Below, in pieces: positions 1 through 4,949 of a stretch of DNA of 5,717 bases. Source of the stretch: Desulfurococcales archaeon (GTDB lineage Archaea; Thermoproteota; Thermoprotei_A; Sulfolobales; NBVN01). Every line of letters begins with the position of its first letter. The stretch's first letter is position 1. The notes below the pieces were generated by a model. The model worked only from the letters and a program-made list of their open reading frames with translations. It had not been told where the DNA came from and did no database searches. Position numbers and translations under genes: made by a program. The stretch covers positions 1-5,717 of the forward strand of contig JAGHCP010000046.1 in the NCBI GenBank assembly GCA_021160415.1, written 5' to 3'.

Positions 1-363
1 GAGTTGGAGATTGTATATCAAGAGAGACCTAAGATTATTAAGAAGCTCATAACTGAGGTTAGGAAATACGTAGATATCGTGATTCTGGTGTCGCACTACG
101 CCCCAACTTTCCTGACGGTTCGGGGGGAGCCTAGAAAGCTGTACCCGTATATGGGGTCGAGGGAAATGGAGAAAGTTATTAAGGAAACGAAGCCGGACGT
201 TGTGATACATGCTCACGCCCATAATGCCAGAGTCGTGGAAGCATCTATCGATTCAGTCAAGGTATACAACGTTTCTTTACCTGCCCGAAAAGGGATAGCT
301 ACCATTGAAGCTGTTCCGAGGAAAAACATCTTAGCGTTTGCAGGAGGTCAGAAAACTTCCTGA
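1..363 (+). CDS. Metallophosphoesterase (calcineurin-like), C-terminal part
   Basis: The reading frame is open from the first base, so the gene starts left of the window and only the last 120 residues are visible. Two metal-site motifs of calcineurin-like phosphoesterases can be seen: LVSHYAPT (His at visible residue 32), and VVIHAHAHN (His at 70, 72 and 74), which stands where the family usually has GHxH or HGHAHN. The N-terminal metal motifs (DxH, GDxxD, GNH[D/E]) would lie upstream. Family members hydrolyse phosphomono- or phosphodiesters using two metal ions; the substrate cannot be told from this part. The usual glycine before the second histidine is alanine here. No signal peptide or membrane segment is visible. 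The stop is TGA at 361-363. Fold assignment is firm; specific function is open. Confidence 0.85.
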   Translation, partial: ELEIVYQERPKIIKKLITEVRKYVDIVILVSHYAPTFLTVRGEPRKLYPYMGSREMEKVIKETKPDVVIHAHAHNARVVEASIDSVKVYNVSLPARKGIATIEAVPRKNILAFAGGQKTS

Positions 364-368
364 ACGCT

Positions 369-512
369 TTATGCATACACTGTTTTTAGCTTCAACAATA
401 TCTGCTCGATGAGCGAAGAAGCGTACCGGTTCGAACATACAGAGATGATTTCCAACAATCTCCCAGTAGTTGGTGCGGTGAAGATTCGGTGTTTCGGGGC
501 CCATAAAACCAT
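369..512 (-). CDS. Possible small protein, 47 residues, unknown function
   Basis: This minus-strand frame begins with ATG at 512-510, preceded at 526-517 by GAGGTAATCC. That matches the complement of the archaeal 16S 3' end (GAGGTGATCC) at nine of ten bases and sits 9 bases from the ATG. The same CGAGGTA heptamer precedes the threonine ammonia-lyase ATG. The protein ends in a probable amphipathic helix (about residues 18-45, GRLLEIIS to LLKLKTVYA). Its stop lies 5 bases from the phosphoesterase stop, in keeping with the tight convergent spacing elsewhere in the window, and its start is divergent from the rhomboid gene. I do not recognise a family. An open frame on the plus strand (409-576) competes for the same DNA. 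An upstream in-frame ATG at 605 would run into the rhomboid gene and has less support. Low confidence. Confidence 0.33.
   Translation of the reverse strand: MVLWAPKHRIFTAPTTGRLLEIISVCSNRYASSLIEQILLKLKTVYA
383..387 (+). terminator. T-run about 20 bases after the phosphoesterase stop
   Basis: Five consecutive T (TTTTT) follow the phosphoesterase stop at a distance typical of archaeal factor-independent termination, which uses U-rich tracts without needing a hairpin. The same TTTTTAG could instead be a TATA-like box, since it lies about 24 bases before the ATG at 409. Weak evidence either way. Confidence 0.25.
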
Positions 513-553
513 TATAGGATTACCTCGATGGAGACGTGGGGAGAAGTTAGATA

Positions 554-1285
554 ATGGGGTTTCCAGTAGGGGTTGATGAGGCAGCGAGTTACGGGGGAAA
601 GCCATACGCGACTTACGGGTTACTAGTTGCGAATACCGCGATTTTCATACTGCTTCGTGTCGCTTATCCCTTCTTAGGGTTCCCTTCTTGGGATTCTGTG
701 TTAAGGGGGTTTGGGACGTATCCGGCAGATGTCCTCAACCCTTCATCACTATACCGAGTGTTTACAGCCATGTTCCTTCATGCCAACTTGCTCCACCTAG
801 TTGTCAACATGTTCTATCTCCTGATCTTCGGAAGTGAAGTCGAGCACGTCATGGGTGCAGCCAGGTTCACTGCTTTCTACCTTGCTGGCGGCGTGCTGGC
901 GGCAGCATTCAACACAGTTTCAGAAGCCGTTGTTCCGGCACTAATTAATCAGACCCAATCAGCGGAGGCATGGCTAACCCCAGCTGTAGGGGCTTCAGGA
1001 GCTATTAGCGCTGTACTCGGGGCCGCACTTATACTGTTCCCTAAGGCTAGGGTGATGTCTGTTCTTTACGTGTTGCCTCTATCGATGTCAGTTAAGGTGT
1101 ATGTGCTGATTTGGTTTGCTTACCAGTTACTTCTAGCTATATATGCCCCGGGCCTTGGGATAGCGTTCTGGGCCCACATAGGGGGTCTCCTTTCGGGAAT
1201 AGGGTTAACCCCCATCTTCATTGACAGGAGAAGGCTTGAGAGAATGAGGTCTAGGGTGAGGCTCGTTCGTGAAGCTGGGCTTTAG
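554..1285 (+). CDS. Rhomboid-family intramembrane serine protease
   Basis: This 243-residue protein of about six membrane segments carries the full set of rhomboid catalytic landmarks. The loop-1 YR precedes FLHANLLHLVVN, in which His76, His81 and Asn85 reproduce the HxxxxHxxxN pattern of the oxyanion side. The nucleophile is Ser148 in GASG, followed by a small-residue helix (AISAVLGAALI). The partner is His208 in WAHIGGLLSG. Rhomboids cut single-pass membrane proteins within the bilayer; the substrate here is unknown. The C-terminal tail (about 224-243) is very basic (RRRLERMRSRVRLVR), consistent with a cytosolic end. ATG 554 is the only reasonable start, because an in-frame stop lies at 548-550; GGGGAG at 538-543 may serve as ribosome binding site. 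The region 121-143 between the second and catalytic segments is long and polar, probably an extracytoplasmic loop. Confidence 0.93.
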   Translation: MGFPVGVDEAASYGGKPYATYGLLVANTAIFILLRVAYPFLGFPSWDSVLRGFGTYPADVLNPSSLYRVFTAMFLHANLLHLVVNMFYLLIFGSEVEHVMGAARFTAFYLAGGVLAAAFNTVSEAVVPALINQTQSAEAWLTPAVGASGAISAVLGAALILFPKARVMSVLYVLPLSMSVKVYVLIWFAYQLLLAIYAPGLGIAFWAHIGGLLSGIGLTPIFIDRRRLERMRSRVRLVREAGL

Positions 1286-2182
1286 CTACTTTTTCGGGAA
1301 CTCCAGGCTTAGGTACGCTATGAATATGCTTTCATTCATTACGGGTAGGAGCGGTGATAGATTAACTCCCTTCCTCCCTAACTCGTTGTCTAGGCGGAGG
1401 ACCCTCATGAAGTCCTCCTTCCCTTTTATACTTAAGTCCTCCTTGACATTGGTGGTGGCCTCCAACAAATAGGAATAGACCTTAATGGCTGATGTGTTGG
1501 CATCCTCCCCCTGCACATAGTTCTTGATGAATTTCGAGGAAAGTTCTACAGGTGATATGTACCTGCCTAGAGCCACCGACGCCACCCTGTGGGACCTCCC
1601 CAACTCGTCCATCAGGTCCTTAATGCTCCAACCCTCAGTTGTCACCAAGCCAGGGGTTATTGAGGCAGACCCGGAAACTTTCCGAAGGAGCCCTCCGTAA
1701 GACCTAATATAATCCAATACATCTACGGCGTCCCGACCACGCGAGTATGTCGTTAGGGACTCAAACGCTTTTTGGTAGAGGTTCACGTCCATGTATCCCT
1801 TATATTCAATGGAGTAGGAAGCTGCGATAACTGCAGGTATGAGTAGGATGTGATATTCTGGGAGCTCAACGGTCTCGAGGTACCTGCTGCTGGAAATCCC
1901 AGCCTTCTTAATTAAGGCCCCAACCCTGATGTCGGTGAAGCCGGCTCTACCCTTAGCTACTGAGACCCCTTCCTCAGATGCCTCATAATACGTCTCCAAG
2001 GCCGAAGTGATGGCCTTCACATAGGTGTGCAGGTCCTTGAACCTTGTGGAGAATCGGTGGGGAGCGCCCGGCTTCACGTAGGAGTACACCGTCAAGTCAA
2101 GCGCTTCAATAAGCGCCCTAACCACGCCCAGCAAAACTAGCACCTGATGAATATGTGCCGTAGGGGGATTTAAGTGAACCAA
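1286..2182 (-). CDS. CitG-like protein (triphosphoribosyl-dephospho-CoA synthase family), divergent
   Basis: This 298-residue, probably all-helical protein has the N-terminal pattern of the CitG/MdcB family (COG1767): a helix, then YVKPGAPHRF (KPG at 37-39; family KPGNVxR), then a KDLHTYVKAITSALETYYEAS helix, then RVGALIKKA. Characterised family members make the triphosphoribosyl-dephospho-CoA precursor of the citrate or malonate lyase prosthetic group. The family's later NTxLG-type motif is replaced by LPEYHILLIPAVIAAS, and I cannot find its usual C-terminal Asp-rich motif, so the catalytic function may differ or be lost. No lyase genes are nearby. The start is uncertain: TTG 2182 gives the longest frame, but GTG 2143 and TTG 2134 keep the conserved part, and the TATA-like box at 2193-2202 fits a transcript start near 2171, which favours the shorter forms. 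Its TAG stop directly abuts the rhomboid TAG. Confidence 0.6.
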   Translation of the reverse strand: MVHLNPPTAHIHQVLVLLGVVRALIEALDLTVYSYVKPGAPHRFSTRFKDLHTYVKAITSALETYYEASEEGVSVAKGRAGFTDIRVGALIKKAGISSSRYLETVELPEYHILLIPAVIAASYSIEYKGYMDVNLYQKAFESLTTYSRGRDAVDVLDYIRSYGGLLRKVSGSASITPGLVTTEGWSIKDLMDELGRSHRVASVALGRYISPVELSSKFIKNYVQGEDANTSAIKVYSYLLEATTNVKEDLSIKGKEDFMRVLRLDNELGRKGVNLSPLLPVMNESIFIAYLSLEFPKK

Positions 2183-2192
2183 ATGGGGTGTG

Positions 2193-2202
2193 TCTTAAAA
2201 GA
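2193..2202. promoter_or_regulatory. Shared TATA-like element between divergent genes
   Basis: TCTTAAAAGA lies in the 52 bases between the CitG-like gene and the DUF1614 gene. On the plus strand it predicts a transcript start near 2224, leaving a leader of about 11 bases before GTG 2235. On the minus strand it reads TCTTTTAAGA and predicts a start near 2171, inside the longest CitG-like frame. The location comes from the usual archaeal spacing of about 26 bases, not from mapping. Confidence 0.4.
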
Positions 2203-2234
2203 TCTCAACACATAAGGAAGCCTAAGGGGAGGCA

Positions 2235-2936
2235 GTGAGGGAAGGTATCCCGATATATGTCGTGGTTTTCTTGTTTTTCACGATGTTTATGAAATGGCTA
2301 GGCGTTCCAGAAGACGTGAGTGCATATGTCTCTGCATCTCTCTTACTGATGATGTACTATGCATCCTCCCTTAACTTCCCCGTGCATCAATGGGAGTTCA
2401 GGGACGAGGTCGTGAAGCCCTTCCTTCTCACGGTTGATGAGGCTAAGATATATGAGGAGGTTAGGCTTAACTTCCGCTCCTCTACGGAGGTTCTAATAAA
2501 TGCTGTAGGGACGCTAACACCCCTCGCGATGAGTATTGTAGGGGGTTTCGTTGCAGTTACGGCTCTAGGAGCTTCGATATGGGATGTTGTTACCCTCACG
2601 TCCTTCTTGACCTTTGTTTATGCCAGGATTACCCAAGCGATAAGGGGAAAGGGACTGGGCGTCCCCTTAGCGAAGGTGGTCGGGATTACTGTCGTGGCAT
2701 CACTCGCAATTACCTGCGGGATTACCCCGAAGGCTGCTGCCTTAGTGACTTACGCCTCTACAGTTCTAGCCACTTTGATAGGGATAGATCTCCTAAACCT
2801 TCGGAAGGTCGCAATATTTCGATCCAAGAAAGTTATCATAGGGGGGATGGGCGTGACTGACGCAATCTTCTTTCTCCCCGCGCTAACTGCCCTTCTCGTG
2901 TGGTCCTTCGCTTCAGTGCTAGCTTGTGCTCATTGA
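2235..2936 (+). CDS. DUF1614 family membrane protein
   Basis: This 233-residue polytopic membrane protein has the layout I associate with DUF1614 (COG4089): two N-terminal membrane segments (about 7-24 and 28-46), a soluble loop (about 50-85), an INAVGTLTPLAMSIVGG segment, an R..GKGLGVPLAK linker (137-147), and a C-terminal pair ending in LIGIDLLNL (182-189) and IGGMGVTDAIF (202-212). Family function is not established to my knowledge. Two acidic residues, Asp185 and Asp209, stand in or beside membrane segments within the two most conserved motifs. GTG 2235 is the only supported start: a stop lies at 2223-2225, and GGGAGG at 2227-2232 gives a ribosome site with an unusually short 2-base spacer. 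It is divergent from the CitG-like gene and followed closely by a C/D box RNA that may share its transcript. Confidence 0.85.
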   Translation: MREGIPIYVVVFLFFTMFMKWLGVPEDVSAYVSASLLLMMYYASSLNFPVHQWEFRDEVVKPFLLTVDEAKIYEEVRLNFRSSTEVLINAVGTLTPLAMSIVGGFVAVTALGASIWDVVTLTSFLTFVYARITQAIRGKGLGVPLAKVVGITVVASLAITCGITPKAAALVTYASTVLATLIGIDLLNLRKVAIFRSKKVIIGGMGVTDAIFFLPALTALLVWSFASVLACAH

Positions 2937-2940
2937 TGAT

Positions 2941-2970
2941 CCTCCTAATTAACTCTGGAGGGCTTTATTT
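2941..2970 (+). terminator. Possible hairpin and T-rich end after DUF1614 gene
   Basis: CCTCC (2941-2945) and GGAGG (2957-2961) can pair around an 11-base loop, followed by the T-rich TTTATTT (2964-2970), four bases after the DUF1614 stop. This could end the DUF1614 transcript. The stem is only 5 pairs and the T tract is interrupted, so the support is modest. The loop contains TAATTAA (2946-2952), which could instead act as a TATA box for the downstream sRNA. Confidence 0.3.
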
Positions 2971-2975
2971 CAGGG

Positions 2976-3023
2976 ATGATGTATCCAGCAGGAGCTGAGG
3001 GATGATGTCTACTCCCGAGCTGA
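2976..3023 (+). ncRNA. C/D box guide sRNA (2'-O-methylation guide)
   Basis: The order and spacing of boxes is that of an archaeal C/D sRNA. Box C is ATGATGT (2976-2982), guide 1 is 12 bases (2983-2994), box D' is CTGA (2995-2998), a 3-base spacer follows, box C' is ATGATGT (3002-3008), guide 2 is 11 bases (3009-3019), and box D is CTGA (3020-3023). Both C-type boxes differ from RUGAUGA only in the last base (U for A). In both, the base before the matching D-type box is G, so the last kink-turn pair becomes U-G and stays compatible in both motifs. L7Ae, Nop5 and fibrillarin would be the partners. By the N+5 rule, guide 1 would direct methylation of U in CUCCUGCUGGAU and guide 2 of G in CUCGGGAGUAG. 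A TAATTAA at 2946-2952 is about 26 bases upstream, so it may have its own promoter; processing from the DUF1614 transcript is also possible. Confidence 0.85.
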
Positions 3024-3335
3024 CTACGCAACCCTTCTGTATCTTAGGTTCTCGTCCCTCAGCACCTTAACCACAACGTCATCGAGCTCCACAATATTCT
3101 TCGCTATAGTGGAGGATATTCTAAGCGACGCTACATTGCTGGCTCCACCCATGGAGGTGCTCAGCAGGTTCTTCGGGGAGACAGGCACCACTTTAATCAA
3201 GGTGTCTTCAACCCCGCAGATGAAGCTATGTTCCTGTGAGGAACATTTAAACCCCAACTCATCCTCCAGTACGTGTTTAAGCTTACTTAGAGCCCTCACT
3301 AAGTTAGGCATTTCAGCAGGTCCTACTGAAAGCAT
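3024..3335 (-). CDS. Unknown small protein, 103 residues, downstream of threonine ammonia-lyase
   Basis: I do not recognise this protein. It is soluble, probably alpha/beta: a helix at about 9-28 (MPNLVRALSKLKHVLEDELG), two strands at about 36-51 around ICGVEDTLIKVV, a glycine/serine-rich turn (58-67), and a C-terminal helix-plus-strand (SLRISSTIAKNIVELDDVVVKVL). Two cysteines, at 31 and 40, bracket a polar stretch. The end loosely recalls Pcc1-type KEOPS subunits (SLRxSx helix), but this is weak. The start is ATG 3335; a TTG directly before it is also in frame. GGAG overlaps the start region. It begins 22 bases after the threonine ammonia-lyase stop on the same strand, so co-transcription is likely and a role linked to that enzyme or pathway is an inference. 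Its TAG stop touches the D box of the sRNA on the other strand. Confidence 0.65.
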   Translation of the reverse strand: MLSVGPAEMPNLVRALSKLKHVLEDELGFKCSSQEHSFICGVEDTLIKVVPVSPKNLLSTSMGGASNVASLRISSTIAKNIVELDDVVVKVLRDENLRYRRVA

Positions 3336-3357
3336 CAACTCCGTTGAGAAGACATTT

Positions 3358-4584
3358 TCACACGTGCCTGATCACCTTAACCCCAACGAGCTCTAGCTCC
3401 TTAAGGAGCTCATCTGTGGTTTCCGGTGAGGGAGACTCAATAAGTAACTCCACTAACGCGATTCCAGGCTTCACTGAAGGATTCATCCTGTCATGCCTTA
3501 TGTCGACAATGTTACATCCTTTCCTTGCAACGACCTCCAACGCTCTCTTTAAGGCTCCAGGCTCATCTTTAAGCTTTATATTTACCCTTGCAAGCCTCCC
3601 CTCTATAGCGAGGCCCCTCATTATCACCTTATAAAGCGTTGTGAGGTCTGCATTCCCACCGCTAATCACAGCCACAACTTTCCTACCTGGGATGACGTCA
3701 TGGTATTTTAAGAGGGCGGCAAGTGGGAGGGCTCCTGCACCTTCCGCAAGGAGCTTCGCCCTCTCAAGCAGGAGATACATAGCTCTAGCGATATCGTCCT
3801 CCCCGACGGTGAGGGCATCATCAACGAGATCCCTGATCACCTCAAATGTCAGCCTGCCCAGCGACTTCGTTACTACACCGTCCGCCAATGAATGCATAGG
3901 TTTGACGGTAACTGGCCTCCCCACCCTAAACGACATCTTCAGCTTAGGATCGACTTCAGGTTCAACCCCTATGATCTTCACAGACCTACCCCTTAAACTG
4001 GGCTTAACCCCTAATGAAATTCCGGAGATCAAACCCCCTCCTCCCACAGGCACGAGAACTGTGTCAACGTCGGGCAGGTCTTCAGCTATCTCAACCCCGA
4101 TTGTCCCCTGCCCAGCTATTACGTAGGGATCGTCGAATGGATGGATGAAGTACGCGCCTGACTCCTTACTTTTCCTCATCGCTGCCGCGTAAGCGTCATC
4201 GTAGACATCCCCCTCGAGAATAACTTCTGCCCCATATGACTTAGTCGCATTGACTTTGTATGGGGGGGCCGATTTCGGCATCACTATAGTTGCTTTGACG
4301 CCGAGTTTCATGGCTGAATAGGCGACCCCTTGTGCATGGTTCCCTGACGAAGCAGCCACTACACCCTTATCCCTGACGTCGGGGAGTAGTGATGAGATCT
4401 TGAAGTACGCACCTCTAACCTTGAAGGAGCCTGTCTTCTGAAGGTTCTCGAGCTTAAGGTACACCTCCTTACCAGTAATGTTGGAGAAGTATGTTGAATA
4501 AGTGAGAGGTGTTCTGTGAACGTTCCCCTCCAAGACATTCCTTGCCTCACGAATCAGATCCAGAAAGGGGGTGAAGTCCCGCAT
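3358..4584 (-). CDS. ilvA: Threonine ammonia-lyase with C-terminal ACT domain (ilvA/tdcB type)
   Basis: This 408-residue PLP enzyme deaminates L-threonine to 2-oxobutanoate and ammonia, the entry step of isoleucine synthesis; many relatives also accept serine. Fold-type II landmarks are present: KTGSFKVRGAYF with the PLP lysine at 55, SSGNHAQGVAYSA (79-91), the phosphate-binding GGGG loop (181-184) in VPVGGGGLISG, and SGGN (308-311) near the PLP ring nitrogen. Residues 331-408 form one ACT domain (RLARVNIKLKDEPGALKRAL), the place where amino-acid effectors usually bind. The length fits the medium form with a single ACT domain. I chose ATG 4584 because GAGGT at 4596-4592 lies 7 bases upstream; a longer frame from TTG 4623 lacks such a site. 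A TATA-like CTAAATATT at 4630-4622 would give a leader of about 16 bases. Catabolic and biosynthetic roles cannot be separated from sequence. Confidence 0.95.
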   Translation of the reverse strand: MRDFTPFLDLIREARNVLEGNVHRTPLTYSTYFSNITGKEVYLKLENLQKTGSFKVRGAYFKISSLLPDVRDKGVVAASSGNHAQGVAYSAMKLGVKATIVMPKSAPPYKVNATKSYGAEVILEGDVYDDAYAAAMRKSKESGAYFIHPFDDPYVIAGQGTIGVEIAEDLPDVDTVLVPVGGGGLISGISLGVKPSLRGRSVKIIGVEPEVDPKLKMSFRVGRPVTVKPMHSLADGVVTKSLGRLTFEVIRDLVDDALTVGEDDIARAMYLLLERAKLLAEGAGALPLAALLKYHDVIPGRKVVAVISGGNADLTTLYKVIMRGLAIEGRLARVNIKLKDEPGALKRALEVVARKGCNIVDIRHDRMNPSVKPGIALVELLIESPSPETTDELLKELELVGVKVIRHV

Positions 4585-4621
4585 CCAAACTACCTCGACA
4601 ATATCATAATCCGTCACCTGC

Positions 4622-4630
4622 AATATTTAG
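4622..4630 (-). promoter_or_regulatory. TATA-like box for threonine ammonia-lyase
   Basis: CTAAATATT on the minus strand lies 38 to 46 bases before ATG 4584. With the usual archaeal spacing the transcript would begin near 4600, just ahead of the GAGGT ribosome site at 4596-4592. Positional inference only. Confidence 0.45.
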
Positions 4631-4652
4631 GTTTCAGCCAATCCCTCCTAAA

Positions 4653-4664
4653 GAATTTAAATTC
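4653..4664. promoter_or_regulatory. 12-base palindrome, TATA box and candidate Lrp operator
   Basis: GAATTTAAATTC is a perfect 12-base inverted repeat in the 108-base gap between the threonine ammonia-lyase and the small-protein/Lrp operon. Its centre predicts a plus-strand transcript start near 4685, about 8 bases before ATG 4693, so it probably contains that operon's TATA box. Archaeal Lrp-type regulators commonly bind short AT-rich palindromes and many repress their own gene, so the element is a candidate operator for the regulator encoded at 4950-5417. The TATA role has better support than the operator role. Confidence 0.45.
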
Positions 4665-4692
4665 GTGGAGCCCCCCAAGAAATGAGGAACTT

Positions 4693-4929
4693 ATGTTGAG
4701 AGAGGCCTACTCAATCAAGCAGCTGAAGTCACTAGCCAAGGAAATGTCCAGAGATATGAGATGCGGGGGGAGGGAGGTAGTGGTTCTGAGCAACCTCTCA
4801 CTCCTACAGGAAGCCCCTAAGATCTTCATGTCTGTTGACCTCTCCATAGTTAACGCTGAAGAAAGCAAAGGTAAGGTCATCCTCACAGTGGAGAACAGAT
4901 TTGCTAAGCGATGCGAAGGAAGAAAGTAG
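4693..4929 (+). CDS. Unknown 78-residue protein upstream of Lrp-type regulator
   Basis: I do not recognise a family. The protein has a basic N-terminal helix (about 6-22, SIKQLKSLAKEMSRDM), a hydrophobic strand (29-34), a second hydrophobic stretch (IFMSVDLSIVN, 45-54), a strand (KVILTVENRF) and a basic end. Cysteines stand at 24 and 74. No membrane segment or signal peptide is clear. The frame is open back to 4516, but ATG 4693 is preferred: GAGG at 4684-4687 is 5 bases upstream, the palindromic TATA-like box fits a transcript start near 4685, and the longer version would overlap the start of the divergent lyase. It ends 20 bases before the Lrp-type gene, so the two are probably one transcript. 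A role as accessory to the regulator is inference from position only. Confidence 0.65.
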   Translation: MLREAYSIKQLKSLAKEMSRDMRCGGREVVVLSNLSLLQEAPKIFMSVDLSIVNAEESKGKVILTVENRFAKRCEGRK

Positions 4930-4949
4930 AATGAAGCGGTGAGCGAGTC

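Noticed and set aside
428..436. GGTTCGAAC, like a tRNA T-loop
   Set aside because: The base after the loop is A on the plus strand, and the flanking bases do not form a five-pair T stem on either strand; no acceptor, D or anticodon arm could be found.
409..447. Possible second C/D box RNA from ATGAG and ATGATTT motifs in the gap after the phosphoesterase
   Set aside because: No CTGA boxes lie at suitable distances on either strand.
409..576. Open frame of 55 residues on the plus strand (begins MSEEAYRFEH) that overlaps the rhomboid start by 23 bases
   Set aside because: It has no ribosome site and would need a leaderless start from the TTTTTAG at 383-389. Its arginine codons (CGG, CGA, CGT) are unlike the AGG/AGA preference of neighbours. 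The minus-strand frame in the same DNA has a better start signal, but the plus-strand frame is not fully excluded.
1269..1472. Plus-strand frame of 67 residues overlapping the rhomboid end
   Set aside because: It runs antisense through the CitG-like gene, is low-complexity basic/serine-rich and has no ribosome site.
2579..2860. Plus-strand frame of 93 residues inside the DUF1614 gene
   Set aside because: It is an out-of-frame shadow with unusual composition (many Cys, Tyr, Arg and Ser) and no start signal.
2932..2939. TTGATGAT at the end of the DUF1614 gene as an upstream C box
   Set aside because: No CTGA follows within a usual guide length, whereas the 2976-3023 set is complete by itself.
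3641..4126. Plus-strand frame of 161 residues inside the threonine ammonia-lyase gene
   Set aside because: It is the antisense shadow of a clearly conserved enzyme, rich in Ser, Thr and Pro as such shadows are; similar frames at 3109-3396, 3344-3634 and 4359-4550 were dropped for the same reason.
4585..4623. N-terminal extension of the threonine ammonia-lyase from TTG 4623
   Set aside because: No ribosome site at a workable distance, while ATG 4584 has GAGGT 7 bases upstream and gives the usual family N-terminus.
4516..4692. Long version of the 78-residue protein starting at 4516
   Set aside because: It would run antisense over the lyase start and across the divergent promoter region; ATG 4693 has both a ribosome site and a matching TATA box.
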